The notes: generated by a model not told the origin, from the sequence alone. Shown: positions 1 to 11,149, numbered from the stretch's first letter. The stretch is DNA of 64,000 nucleotides from Acanthosepion esculentum (GCA_964036315.1 OZ038479.1:55363746-55427745), one strand, 5' to 3'. A program made the numbers and translations.

Positions 1-275
1 AAACTTACTGTCAAAAAGTATCCAATGGAGGTACAAGCTTGAAACTTTGCATCTTTACTGATTTTTGGATGAGAAATTCAAAAAATGTTTGTCTTTTCTG
101 TAATATCAAAACTTTTTGTCATAGACATATTTTAACTTGGGTGAAATTATGCAGTTTTCAACTTGATCAAAAAGGATAGACAACACCAAAATTTAGAAAT
201 TTGTTATAGAAAAAGGAATCATCAATCATTTTTTTTCCAAACAAATTTTTATTGTAAACCTTTAAACTTCAAAAA
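1..275. other. AT-rich sequence, no gene seen
   Basis: I see no supportable open frame, RNA or repeat here. It lies just downstream (minus strand) of the decayed ORF that ends at 276. Confidence 0.5.
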
Positions 276-1075
276 TTAGAAATGAGCAAAAAATATTTTT
301 ATCTCAACTGACAGAAGAGATTTAATGGTCCTCCTGCAGTTCTTCTCTTTCCTTAGTGATTTGCAGTCAAAATTCTTTTCATAGGTTTCTGCTATTATAA
401 ATATATCCAGCACATTCCAAATCCTACCATCACTTAAAATTGGCATTACACCAAAATCCCATCTATAAACAAATGCTGACTCCACCTGTACAATATCATA
501 TGACAAAGACCATAGAAATTTCATTACAGCACTAGATGGAGATATAACATCAATGACTTGGCCAATGTAAAAGTTGGTGCCATAGTATACAGCAACCCAT
601 TGTCCTTGGTGCTTGTAGGTGAAAATAATTTGAGATGGTTCTTCATCACAACTGCTGGAGTTATTTGAATGCTCGACAGATTCACTGGGTGACTTTTCTT
701 TTTGTATGTTGCTTTAGAGGTGGAGATGAATCGACTGTTTTATTTTTGTCAAGTAATCAGAGCGAGCAGCTTCCAGATGAACTTTATTTCCACTGCTGTT
801 GATCTTGACACTTAAGACATCTCAGTTAGTTTTTCAATGCTTCCAAGCCAATTTCTGAAACTAGTCATATCCCTTTAATGGAATTCACAGGACCACTATG
901 TTTGATAATTCTTTCTTGTACAAAGATTTCTTGTTGCCTGTGTTATTGTTGCAGATGTTTTGCATGTTTTTTTGAGATGCTAAGAATAGATTGCCATTCA
1001 GTTGATGATATTCCCTCCAGCCAAGCTGTTGTCCGGTTGTGCTGGAGCATGTTTGTGGTTGATCAATTGTGTAGT
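276..1075 (-). pseudogene. Decayed transposon-associated ORF, C-terminal part
   Basis: Read on the minus strand, several coding-like blocks follow one another but need frame changes and cross stops. Around 1030-940 is a block containing TTAWLEGISSTEWQSIL, around 790-730 one containing HLEAARSDYLTKI, and from about 713 to 276 one open frame. The last block contains VAVYYGTNFYIGQVIDV followed by a YRWDFGV segment. That pattern resembles a small barrel-like domain near the C-terminus of large transposon-associated ORFs common in invertebrate genomes; this is recollection of the family, not a search. The ATG at 524 is internal to the frame, which is open back to a TAA at about 715. The frame breaks indicate a pseudogene. 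No function is assigned. Confidence 0.4.
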
Positions 1076-1180
1076 GATGCATGTCGTTTTGTTTGCATGC
1101 TAAAATTTAAATCCCCAAAGGCATGCTCACCTGACAGATTTGTTAGAGGGCAGTTCTTCAAGGCAGCTCTTGTTTCCTGA

Positions 1181-1889
1181 TTTTTTTTGTGAAAGACAAA
1201 ACACTATTTTAAGCACACCATATTGACAAGTGACCATTTTTTCTGCAAAATGGGACTCTTTTTATATGCATAGAGACACACAATACATGAAATTTGAAAA
1301 ACACCGACTTTTTTACGTAAAAAAATAAAGCAGCCGTCTCCAAAAATAGTGGCCTAACTTGGAGTGAACTGAAAAAAAAATCTATTAATAATACAAGAGA
1401 AAGAATTGTATCTTTATAAAGAGAAAAGATTAAATTTTACTTACACCAAAATTTTATCAAAATAATCCCCAAAATAAATCAGATATCAAGTTGAAATTGA
1501 AAGGAATTTCACTATATTTATCAGTTTTCACACCCTAAACTAGGCTGGTTTGTGATACCTACTATTATGGCTCACTTCTGACCCCAGCTGTCAACCACTG
1601 GAACTTGGAGCTGAGATACACTTCCTTTAAAAGTAATAGTCTGATAAACTAATATTTAATATACTATATGTGTAGTATGATATAAGCTGGTTGTGTAACT
1701 TGAATTCCTTGTTTTTGTTTCCACAAGGATTTCTTTTCCAGTAGTTGGGAAATAATGTTGCACTATTTTCAGCCCTAATAGAGTCTAACAAGTGTCATTT
1801 GAGATGAGTATTTAATGACAAAATAACTCAATATTTCACAATAGAAAGGTCAGATGACTGTGTGTGTTAACCTTTATCATGCTAATTTC
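1181..1889. other. Intergenic AT-rich sequence, nothing recognised
   Basis: No open frame of interest, RNA or clear repeat was found between the decayed ORF and the duplicated segment that begins near 1890. Confidence 0.4.
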
Positions 1890-2880
1890 TTTCTAGAATT
1901 GTTCCCCTTGCCAGTGTATTTTTTTTTGAGGGAGAAAAAAGAACATCACCTACTGTTTAAAATTATTATAACTTTCTTTGTATCGTGCATATAGATTTTA
2001 ATTTTTGTACCTTAATAAAAGAATGAATGAGTAATATTTTGATGTAATGCATTAAATTTTGCATGCATGTTTTGATGGTGAAACCAAAAAATTGAAAAGT
2101 GAAGAAAAAAGCAAAATACAAAACAAATATATTAAAAAGTACATAAATAATTCAACGTACTTTAACTTTTATTACTCCTTGTGGAGTTCGGGGGTGCAAT
2201 AAGAAGTAAAATTGCTAAGAAGGCCTTCATTTTGTCAGAAAAAGTAACGTTTCCTTGTGTTTACATATGAGAAGACACTAGCATTTGTTTGCTCTTTCTT
2301 TCACCTGACTCATTTATTTGTCTCGTTAATGAATAAAGTTATTATTTTGTCATTTAGACAAAATAATCCACCTTCAGAAAGGCTATCAGATATATCGATG
2401 GTCACCAGTAGCTTCCATAAAATTAGTCAGGCATGGATAATAGTAGCTGCTAGTGGTCATCACTTTCCTCCACATCACAAGCATGGTTATCATCTCCAAC
2501 CACTTCACCATTAATATCCACTCAAAGCCTTCAAAATGACCATTGGAGTCTTAATCAAAGAAAAACTCTTGAATAAAGGCTTTGTTGGATATTGACACAG
2601 TCATTTTTGTTTACAAAAAATCGTGATAAAAATTTAAGTGGGTTTAAATCAATGTTACACCTCATGTAGAGTCTAGAATAATTCAAAATGGCATTGGAAA
2701 ACAGAAGTTTAGCCTTGTTCCAAAAGCAGTAGTAGATGATTTCCAGCTTAAAATACTGGGAATAACAGTTGACAAGTGTTTAATTATAGCAACCATCTCA
2801 GGCAACAGAAATCGTCGATAGTAGTAAGGGAGAGAAATTCTATGGCGACTATTGTTGCCTACAGTGTGGTAAAGGTTAAC
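1890..2880. repeat. About 1-kb duplicated segment, partner at 45655-46625
   Basis: This stretch matches 45655-46625 in the same orientation over nearly its whole length. Shared landmarks are the block with ccaccttcagaaaggcta, the block ccagtagcttccataaaatt, and a final block ending gtgtggtaaaggttaa. It stops a few bases before the stop codon of zinc-finger gene 1, so it may be its 3' UTR or flank. Short frames in it (for example 2257-2514) are not conserved as proteins between the two copies because of length changes, so I do not call a gene. Confidence 0.7.
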
Positions 2881-2889
2881 TTCTGTCAT

Positions 2890-3870
2890 TTATGTTTGGA
2901 CAGCTTGCTTCACAGATTTCTCACCAGTGTGTGTTAACATGTGTTTTTTGAGATGTGAATTTTGGGAAAACTTACATCCACAGATTTCACAGTGGAAACG
3001 TTTCTCTCCAGTGTGTGTATACATGTGACGTTTGACATGTGAATTGTCGGAAAACTTACATCCACAGATTTTACAGGGAAAACGTTTCTCTCCAGTGTGT
3101 GTTAACATGTGTTTTGAGAGTGATGACTTAAAGGAAAAACTTACTCCACAGATTTCACAGTGAAAAGTTTTCTCTCCAGTATGTGTTAACATGTGGCTTT
3201 TGAGATGTGAGTTTTGTGAAAATTTACATCCACAAATTTCACAGTTGAAACTTTTCTCTCCAGTGTGTATATAAATGTGTTGTTTGAGACTTGAATTTTG
3301 AGAAAACTTACATCCACAGATTTCACAGCAGAAATGTTTCTCTTCAGTGTGTGTATACATGTGTCTTTTGAGAGTTGAATTTAGGGAAAACTTACAATCA
3401 CAGATTTTACAGCGGAATTTTTTCTCTCCAGTGTGTGTATAAATGTGTTGTTTGAGATGGGCATTTTGAGAAAAGTTTAATCCACATATTTCACAGTGAA
3501 AAGGTTTCTCTCCAGTGTGAGTTAACATGTGCCGTTTTAGAGTTGAATTTAGGGAAAATTTATGTTCACAGATTTCACAGGTGAAATGTTTCTCTCCAGT
3601 GTGTGTATAAATGTGTTGTTTGAGAGTGGAATTTTTGGAAAACTTAGATCCACAGATTTCACAGCAGAAATGTTTCTCTCCAGTGTGTGTATAAATGTGT
3701 TGTTTGAGAGTAGAATTTCGGGAAAACCTATATCCACAGATTTCACAGTGGAAATGTTTCTCTCCAGTGTGTGTTAACTTGTGCCTTGTGAGTGAGGATT
3801 TAAAGGAAAAACTTACTCCACAGATTTGACAGGGGAAATGTTTCTCTCCAGTGTGAGATTGCATGTTCAT
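2890..3870 (-). CDS. C2H2 zinc-finger protein, 11 fingers (gene 1, subfamily A)
   Basis: The 326-residue product is a run of 11 contiguous 28-residue C2H2 fingers, C-x2-C-x12-H-x3-H, joined by THTGEK linkers, from about residue 11 to 318, with a short SVKQAVQT tail and a TAA stop. Fingers of this kind bind DNA base by base through helix positions -1, 2, 3 and 6; here those are mostly R/Q/L, S, T/H/S and Q/R/K. No effector domain is present, so it may act by site occupancy or through partners. The ATG at 3870 is the first in frame after a TAA at about 3885. That TAA sits inside a degenerate finger which remains open in gene 2. All fingers are in one exon, which probably starts at 4011. Family membership is certain; target and role are unknown. 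Confidence 0.9.
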   Translation of the reverse strand: MNMQSHTGEKHFPCQICGVSFSFKSSLTRHKLTHTGEKHFHCEICGYRFSRNSTLKQHIYTHTGEKHFCCEICGSKFSKNSTLKQHIYTHTGEKHFTCEICEHKFSLNSTLKRHMLTHTGEKPFHCEICGLNFSQNAHLKQHIYTHTGEKKFRCKICDCKFSLNSTLKRHMYTHTEEKHFCCEICGCKFSQNSSLKQHIYIHTGEKSFNCEICGCKFSQNSHLKSHMLTHTGEKTFHCEICGVSFSFKSSLSKHMLTHTGEKRFPCKICGCKFSDNSHVKRHMYTHTGEKRFHCEICGCKFSQNSHLKKHMLTHTGEKSVKQAVQT

Positions 3871-4014
3871 TTTGAGATTTTAATTCATTGAAAATGTAAC
3901 ACCACAGTTTTCAAAGGGAGTGGTTTATCCCGTATCTGTATAATCCATGAATTCCACAGTGTGAGAATGTCTTTTTTCTTGCATATATTCAGGTATTCTC
4001 AAACATGGAAACTG
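3871..4014 (-). other. 5' UTR of array exon and splice acceptor, gene 1
   Basis: On the minus strand a pyrimidine tract runs into CAG at 4014-4012, giving an exon start at 4011. The same junction, followed by TTTCCAT, is present before gene 2 at 14067, and this conservation supports it as a true acceptor. Between the junction and the ATG lies a degenerate, stop-containing finger remnant (ENCGVTFSMN followed by stop). Confidence 0.6.
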
Positions 4015-7000
4015 AAAAAGAAAAAATTAACTGAGTTCTGGAGTAAGAAAACACACTATATAGGGTTATGAAAGAGGTTTAAATAAAAAATAACCTGCAT
4101 TTTCAAGAATTTTCTTAAAGTTGCTGGAGTTTTTATAGGGACCGCCACTAAAAAATGTGATACCTAAGGTTTAAAATGAAAAATCTTTTTTCAAGCTTTT
4201 ATTTTAGCTTTAATTACATGCTAATAGATTAAATTTAATATTTCCAATAATCAAAATACTTTGCTGTATTTCAAAAACTCATCCAAATGGACTGGAAGGA
4301 GCTTTTCCTTTTTTCTTAAATAGCTGCTAGCACCCCTTTTTATTTGTATTTCATCACAAAGCTAATCTCTTTATTAAAAATCTCACAAAAAGAAAATATA
4401 CTTTTCTGAAAGATTATTTGAGTTTTCACTAACAATATCACATAAAGTGATTAAAATAGTGCAGAATTTTAAAAGATTTATATATAAATTATTAACATTA
4501 AAATGAAATTCTTGTAAAAATTTATTAGTCAATCCCCAAAACAAAAAGAATTTTCTTTATAGAATAGTGTCCTTGATATATCTTATTTGTAAAAGTAATT
4601 AAAAGCTTCTCTAATTAAATGCCATAGTTTTATTGAAACATGACTTGAGAAATATTAGCTGATTCAAAGTATGATTAATCTGATTTGAAAAAATATCTAC
4701 TTTAAGATCAAAATAACAGAGAAATGTATTTTTTAAAACAAAACAGTAGCTGTCTTTTAATGGACATCACCATGTTTTTCATAACTGACGAGGTGTTGAC
4801 AGGTGATTACATAAGGATTGTTGATCCATGGAGAATTTATTTGTAAAAGATAATTTAGGAAACTGACAGGTGAGCCTTTTTAATATATAATTTTTATGTA
4901 CACAGTAATCTTAAAAATGTTGAAAAATATTCTGTCATGTAATTTTAGGAATGCTGACTTTACATTTACTATACTCATCACTTTTATTTTCTGATTATGT
5001 CATGTATGGTCAACCATACTTCCAAAAAATGGGCATGTAATCTAATATTTTATATATATAAAACAATTTTAAAGTATTTTTAAAATCTCTGTGCAAAATA
5101 ATTTGTATTAAGCTTTTCAATTTTTGATTCATAAATATATTTTTCACTTAATCACAATATCACCTAACCAGATAAAATTAATGCAGAATTTTAAAAGAGT
5201 TATATATTAAAAATTATTATAATTAAAATTTAAAAAAAAATGAAAACAATTCTTGTAAAAAAAAAAAATAATGATTTACATTCTCCAAGGAGTCCTGCTT
5301 TTAACTAATTAAACAAATTTTCGGATGAAAATTTAATAAATCCTGCAAATACAAAAGCTTTTTAAAATCTTTGCAATTTTTAATTCTTTTTTATTTAATA
5401 ATTTAAAAAATATGATCTTGGCTACCATTCACCATCATTGAGGAAGACATGCAGAGGTTAACACACCCACAAATAACCCTCTACTTTTTTTACTTCGACA
5501 AATGTGATAGAAGCAAATGTACAAGAGTAATAATGAAAACAATTCAATGCAATAATAGATATCTCTTTTATATAAGAGACAATGGTGATACAAAATTTTG
5601 CCGATTATTTGTGTTGAATTTGTGTACAAAACTGTTTTTGGTGTTTTACTGTTTAATTTAATGCAAAGTTCTTTCCAAGATGGTTTGAAATGATAATTGG
5701 AAAGATTATGTGTTGAGAAATATTGTTAATGAAATTTGTCAAGTTTGAATAATTTTTAGTATGTATAAAATTAAACAGTTTGTTGAATATTGAATTTGTT
5801 TTGTGCAATTAAGTGTTCAACTTACAGTTCAGTGATTAACTGTCTCGCTTTGATTGTATATTTTCGGTTTTGAAGAAAATGTTGAATTTTTTGAGATGAA
5901 CTTAGGAAATTAAGTTCTGTTATATTAAGTGTGGAAACAGATAAAACTTCAAAGAACTCACTGGCAAGAATAGATGATGCTTGCTCTGCGAGTGAGTGAG
6001 CATCTTTTCACAAGCTAGGAAATGTTAAGAATTCAACTTAAAGCTTGAAAAAAATGAGTGACATGGATTTCTTTAGCAAGATGATTGTTGGTCACTGCTC
6101 ACTGGCAAAAATGTATTGGCATATTGTATTTATTGACTTTTGGATCACGTGATAGGCTCCAAATGAGTTGGCGCCAAAATTGTATCTAACTCAGTCACGA
6201 GCCAGTGTGATGCATGTGTATATAGTTGAAAACACACATAAACAAGAATTTTATGTTTATTGACCAATCACAAAACATTCTCAGAAAATTATCTACAGAC
6301 AATGATTTTAAAAATAAAACAGTTTATGGAATTGATAAACACACGTTATAACTACTGAAGCAAAAACTGAAGTCAAAGAAAAGCTAAGAACAACTAATAA
6401 TTTAAATAAGATAACCTCACCTAGTATTGTGTTAGGTTAAACTTCAATACACAAATTAAATTTAAGTTTGTTTAAGTTTTCTTCTATAATGGCGGTTCAA
6501 GGAAAGATGAGAAAACATGTCAATGTTTGAAAAAAGTTTAAAAACTTAGTTTTACTTATGAAAATAAATGTTTCTTTTAATTCACATGAGTTTTAGGTTA
6601 TCTTTTAAATAAAACCGAAATATAAGTTTAAAGATGATTATTTATTTGCAATACCTATTTTTTTTAGGAAGTCCATGACAGTATAATGTAGGTACCTCCA
6701 CTTGGTCACATAAAAAACAGGATAGCATAATGAAAAAAGCCCCAAACTCAATAAAAACAAAGTTTTATCATCAAAATATTTGTTATTATTAAGAGGAAAC
6801 ACCAAAGTATTTTTATATTATTTTTTTACTCCTTTGCAGCATGCTGTAAATTTTGGTTAAAAATTTTTTTTTTTTATGTCAGCGGTGAACCAAAGATAAC
6901 TTTTTTTTTTGTTTTTTTTTCATTTTTCCGGTGAAAAACACATTGATTTAGAAATTCTTGCAAAATTCAAATAATTGTCAGATTTTAATGAAACTTTCAG

Positions 7001-7776
7001 GGCATATTTAGAAATGAATTAAATTATTTTCAAATTATTTTTTTTTTTAAGAAAATCTACGTAAAAAATAATTTTTTTTTTAATAATGTTGCTACCCACT
7101 TACTTAATTTCATGAAAATTTCAAAAAATTAATTTTTTGGTGGGATTTTTTATTAGTTAAAAAACAGGATTCCTTGGAGAAAGTAAATCATTTTTTTTTG
7201 TAAAACAGTTACCCGTTTCCTTGAATATCTGCTTTCAATTGTAAAATAAAAAAATGTAACCAATTAATTAGAAAAGCTTTTAATTGCTTTTGTAAATAAG
7301 TTATATTATTGTCTGAAGAAATAAAAAATTTTCGATGAAAAATGAATTTTTACAAGAATTTTTCATTTTTAAAATTTTTTAATTATAATAAAGAGTTCAA
7401 AAATCGTTTAGAATTCTTCATTGCTTTCAAGACAGCAGTTTAGTGATATTGTTAAGTGAAAAGTACATTTACGAGTCAAAATTTGAAAAGCTCATAACAG
7501 TCATTTGTATCCAAATATTTTTTTTTTTAAACTTTAAAAATACTTTTTAGTGAAAAAACATTCCTAATTTCTGGGAATCTATACATGACATAATCCTTAA
7601 ACAGTTCACGTGAAGCGTCATCTGACGCACTGCAATTATTTCACTTTTAATATTCAGTTCTTCAAAATATAAAAAATATCATCTCTTCAAAATATAAAAA
7701 ATAAAAGTTTTACTTTTCTTAATTGCTATTTTTCACTAAATATTTTTATTTTAGGTATTTATTTCAGTTTGGGTCA

Positions 7777-7835
7777 TACTTCAATTAATTAATTTTTTGT
7801 TTAAGCCTTAAACAAAAAATTAATTAACTGAAGTA
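7777..7835. repeat. Near-perfect palindrome, 29-bp arms
   Basis: Left arm 7777-7805 and right arm 7807-7835 are inverted copies with one mismatch and a single-base centre. This folds into a long hairpin. Confidence 0.9.
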
Positions 7836-8238
7836 AAATAAATATTAAATAATTGCTGAAAATATGTTAATTTGTAAAAATTACTGTGTAGTTAAAAACT
7901 AAAAAGAAATGCGTTCACTTAGATTTCATAAATTTATGCCATTTCTGGGCATCTATAAGAAGAGCTGTCATCACCTTGAGAGCTTCTTGATAAGTCAATA
8001 AAGATCAAAGAAATAGGAGACCCATCGTTAAGAAATGCTTGTGTATTGTTTTTTTTTTTTAATGCTATAAGTAATATTTATTTCAAATCAGATTAATTTA
8101 ACTTTAAATTTTCTAATTTTACTCAAATAACATATCACAAAATTCACAAATCTGTAATTTTGGAAAATTTTTAAAACCGATTTGTTTTGTTTACAAATTT
8201 CTTAAAATTAAGAAAATGGCCACTTCAAAAAAAAAAAA

Positions 8239-8319
8239 AAAAAATCGAGCAATTACTTGACATTCCAATTTATATAATTTCTATATAAATTGGAATGTCA
8301 AGTAATTGCTCGATTTTTT
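8239..8319. repeat. Perfect palindrome, 38-bp arms
   Basis: Arms 8239-8276 and 8282-8319 are exact inverted copies separated by 5 bases. The arm sequence (gagcaattacttgacattcc core) recurs once more in direct orientation near 8757-8790 and in diverged form at about 17193. Confidence 0.95.
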
Positions 8320-8506
8320 CTTATAAGACAAAAAGAAGGCAAATCAAATTTGATAAGGTGTGTCAATGATCATTTTCATATAATTTTTAAAACACAAATG
8401 AAACATGTCAAAGGGTGGAACTAAGCACATAGTGCTGATCAGAATTTTAACAGATCTAATTTCCAAAAAACTCACATTTGAATAACCTACACTTATTCAT
8501 CTACTT

Positions 8507-8600
8507 CAGTGGTTCTCAAACTTTTTTTACCCATGGACCCCTTTTCCGTTCTTTTTTTTTCTTGGTGGACCCCCTTAATAATAGCTATTTGACATAAGAC
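8507..8600 (+). mobile_element. hAT-type transposon end, truncated
   Basis: The segment begins cagtggttctcaaac followed by a T run and a ccatggacccc block, a terminus typical of hAT non-autonomous elements such as vertebrate Charlie-like repeats. No inverted partner end was found within the next several hundred bases, so it is a fragment. It interrupts a repeat that resumes near 8757. Confidence 0.55.
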
Positions 8601-8972
8601 AACAATATTCTATTTTTCACTAATAAGGTATTGAAACCAAAGTTGGTATAACCATCATGAGTAGGTCACTAAACCGAGTTTGCATATCTTCATGGTCATG
8701 CATATTTTCCAAATATTCACCATAATAATAAAATGCAAGATCTTCATCTTGCAAAGCGAGCAATTACTTGGCATTCCAATCTATATAATTTCTATCTGAA
8801 ATATACCAGAATATTTTACTTACTGGAAATAATAAATTTAATCACTTAGCTTTCAATTAAAGCTGAAACGAAATCTACAAGAATGTTTTTACATTTTTAA
8901 AATTTAATTTTAAACCTAAGGTATCGAAAATTCACTAGGTGCCCTTTTTAGAAGTAACTTACTAAAACTTAC

Positions 8973-9130
8973 CTTTTACGGTAAATCCAAAACTTTTTCA
9001 TACAGAAACAAAATTAAGTTGTTATTGGACTTGATATTTATTTCTATGATATTTTCAAAGCGATCGCAATTAAAAACGGATTTGAAAATTGAACGCATGT
9101 AGTTTCTGAAAAAAACAACAACAACGAATT
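8973..9130 (-). other. Putative non-coding exon 1 of zinc-finger gene 1
   Basis: On the minus strand the exon ends AAAAG at 8973 followed by a consensus donor GTAAGTTTT. The same exon end and donor occur at 18093 upstream of gene 2, with matching sequence into the exon (the ttttgtttctgta region). The transcription start is not visible, so the upper boundary is a guess. Confidence 0.5.
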
Positions 9131-9509
9131 ACAGTTGAGTAACCGGTGTAAAAGAACAAATTTTTCCTTGCTTAATAATACTAATAATTTAATTTAATAG
9201 TCTGGAACACTGCATGGCAAGCTCAATCTATTTTTTCTAATTTTTCATAAAATTTATTGTTGATGGAAAGTAAAAAACAGCAATATTATAAACCTTTTAA
9301 AAATCTGATTTTTTTTTCAAGTGATTTTTGCTTCAAAGAAAATTAGTAAATTTAAATATTAATTTAACACTGATTTGGTTTGGCGTTTGGTGTACTGTAC
9401 TTTAAGCATTTTTAGTTCACACATTGTACTACTAGTAAATAAATGTAAAAATGCTTAATTTTTACTTAAAAGATAGAGAAATGGGCAACCCATGAGCTTT
9501 TACTGTTAT

Positions 9510-9965
9510 CCACAAGGGACGCCTCTTTTTATTGTCATTTCATATCACGCATGAAATTGTAAAAAAAAAATACGAAAGATCAATGCTTATTATTAATTAC
9601 ATTCCGGATTCACAAAGCGTCAATCCAGTTTTTATGCATAACTGCGCATGCGCATTAATTAATAAAGGTCCGCTATGAACAGTTACGCGTGAAATTGTAA
9701 AAAAAAAAATACAATGGATCAAATGGACTACAATCTAGATATTGGTTTCGTTTTTATGCTTAAGAAAATTATATTCTTAAAATTTTGGTTATCGTATGTT
9801 ATGTCACATGTAATTTATTCTTATTTATTACGCTTTAAATGAAACCTTGTAGAAATTTTATTTTCTTACGACATAACGTATACAACCGTAATTAAAAGTA
9901 GTTAAACTCAAACAAAAGTATAATTTATTTTCTTACTTGTTTGATGTCATAAAATATTCAGCTGC
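9510..9965 (-). promoter_or_regulatory. Conserved upstream region of gene 1, candidate promoter
   Basis: This region matches 19020-19375 upstream of gene 2, including the blocks gatcaaatggactacaatct and gatgtcataaaatattcagc. In gene 1 a segment containing cacgc(a/g)tgaaattg is duplicated with a spacing of about 140 bp (9546 and 9686). The region lies above exon 1 on the coding strand, so it is a reasonable promoter candidate by position and conservation. Confidence 0.4.
9643..9654. promoter_or_regulatory. NRF1-type palindromic site
   Basis: The 12-mer TGCGCATGCGCA is a perfect match to the NRF1 binding consensus and stands out in AT-rich DNA. It lies about 670 bp above the gene 1 donor. The corresponding gene 2 region lacks it. 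Confidence 0.5.
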
Positions 9966-10806
9966 ACAGGAGGGGTTTAAAGAATTTTCATATAAAAAAA
10001 CAAACATTTGTATAAATGAAAAAATAAAATAATTGTAAAAAAAAAGGTCACTCGAAAATGGCATTAAAACTTTATTCAAATATATACCTTTATTCAATGA
10101 GAAACCCTTATTAAGAAGAGCAACAGAAATAAAATTAATTTCAAAACTGCATTGAAAATATAAGAAAAATGTTTTTTCAAATAAATATTCACTATTCTGT
10201 GTAGAATTTTTTTCTCTAAAATCTGAAAAAAATATTTTAGGTACATTCAAAAATTCCAATATAACAAAAACAAAATTTTTTCATCAAAATATTTTAATAA
10301 GATGAAAAAAAATGAGTTTTTTTGTGTAAAAATATGTTTTATCACATTTGAAAAATTGGAAATATTGCTTAAAAATCATGTTTTTCTAGTGTACATAAAT
10401 TACTTGCATTAAAAAGGAACCATATGCTGGTTTATCAAACGGAAAGACGAGATGGAGATAAAATTATATCTTCTGATTTCTATGTGGATGTCCATAGCAT
10501 CACAGTGTGGTGGTGGTGGTGGGAAAAGTCTCATTATAATCTCTTCCAGGCTTTGATGACTAGACTTTGGGAAAAAACTGATCTGTGTATTGTTTGATGC
10601 CAGTTTTGACACCACCAACTTCAAATAGGTGTTTTACCTCTCAGTTACTTCACAGGTATGACATATTGTTAGTTAATTAATACGTATCATTCATTTTTAG
10701 AGTTTTTATTTTACTTTCAATGGTCTCATACCATTTTATAGTCATTTGAAGTAATAGCTTTGATGTAAGTATTGGATATATATTTTACAGAACAGCAAAA
10801 TCTATA
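9966..10806. other. Intergenic, no gene seen
   Basis: AT-rich DNA with short frames lacking coding character. About 10410-10480 and 10710-10745 resemble 16070-16165 in gene 2's intron, so part of it is repeat. Confidence 0.4.
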
Positions 10807-11148
10807 GAAGGACTTAACATTATTTACATTAGTCGGACTATTGTCCTCATCTTTGTCACAACGTTTCGGCCGTTGTACGCTCCGGCCTTCTTCAGGTGGT
10901 TGGAATTTCGAACTGAACCCTTTATTTCGATAACTGACATCCATCAAACATGGCTCGTGGAACTAGAACAGTCTACCCCAGTGATCGAAATAAAGGGTTC
11001 AGTTCGAAATTCCAACCACCTGAAGAAGGCCGAAGCGTACAACGGTCGAAACGTTGTGACAAATATGGCGACAAAGATGAGGACAATAGTCCGGCTGATG
11101 TAAATACTGTACATAATACCTCATCTCAGACTCTGAAGGACTTAACAT
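10807..11148. mobile_element. Inverted pair of Penelope-like element ends with 14-bp target duplication
   Basis: Two copies of one sequence lie head to head: 10821-10931 (minus) and 10984-11106 (plus). The 14-mer gaaggacttaacat flanks the whole unit directly at 10807-10820 and 11135-11148, which is a clean target-site duplication. Each arm carries CTGAAGAAGGCC followed by GAAACGTTGTGAC, the pattern I associate with ends of Penelope-like retroelements, whose terminal repeats often carry hammerhead ribozymes. The right arm has a 12-base insertion relative to the left. No reverse-transcriptase frame is present. The family assignment is inference; the inverted repeat and target duplication are directly visible. 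Confidence 0.65.
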
Positions 11149-11149
11149 G

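Larger units (their letters stand above)
6689..8945. mobile_element. AT-rich terminal-inverted-repeat element, copy A
   Basis: The left end reads taggtacctccactt followed by the block gcataatgaaaaaagcccc. The right end passes through cctaaggtat and ends in a degraded inverted copy of the terminus. Internal landmarks recur across the window: ttaagaggaaa with accaaag, ttttggttaaaaatctt in related forms, and a block around aaatctgctctgaat. Other copies are at 29971-31255 and 35640-37328, with fragments near 17392, 33.3, 47.4, 55.4 and 62.0 kb. There is no transposase frame, so it is non-autonomous. The superfamily is not assigned. Confidence 0.5.
4015..8972 (-). other. Putative intron of zinc-finger gene 1
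   Basis: Extremely AT-rich sequence between the array-exon acceptor and the donor at 8973. No protein-coding frame is credible; the short frames near 5435-5661 are in low-complexity DNA. It holds a terminal-inverted-repeat element (6689-8945), two near-perfect palindromes and a hAT-like end, listed separately. The stretch 5400-6650 is somewhat less repetitive but I recognise nothing in it. Confidence 0.5.

Noticed and set aside
2257..2514. Paired frames at 2257-2514 and 46026-46352 with similar peptide stretches
   Set aside because: Similarity comes from the 1-kb duplication; insertions and deletions change frame and ends, so protein-level constraint is not shown.
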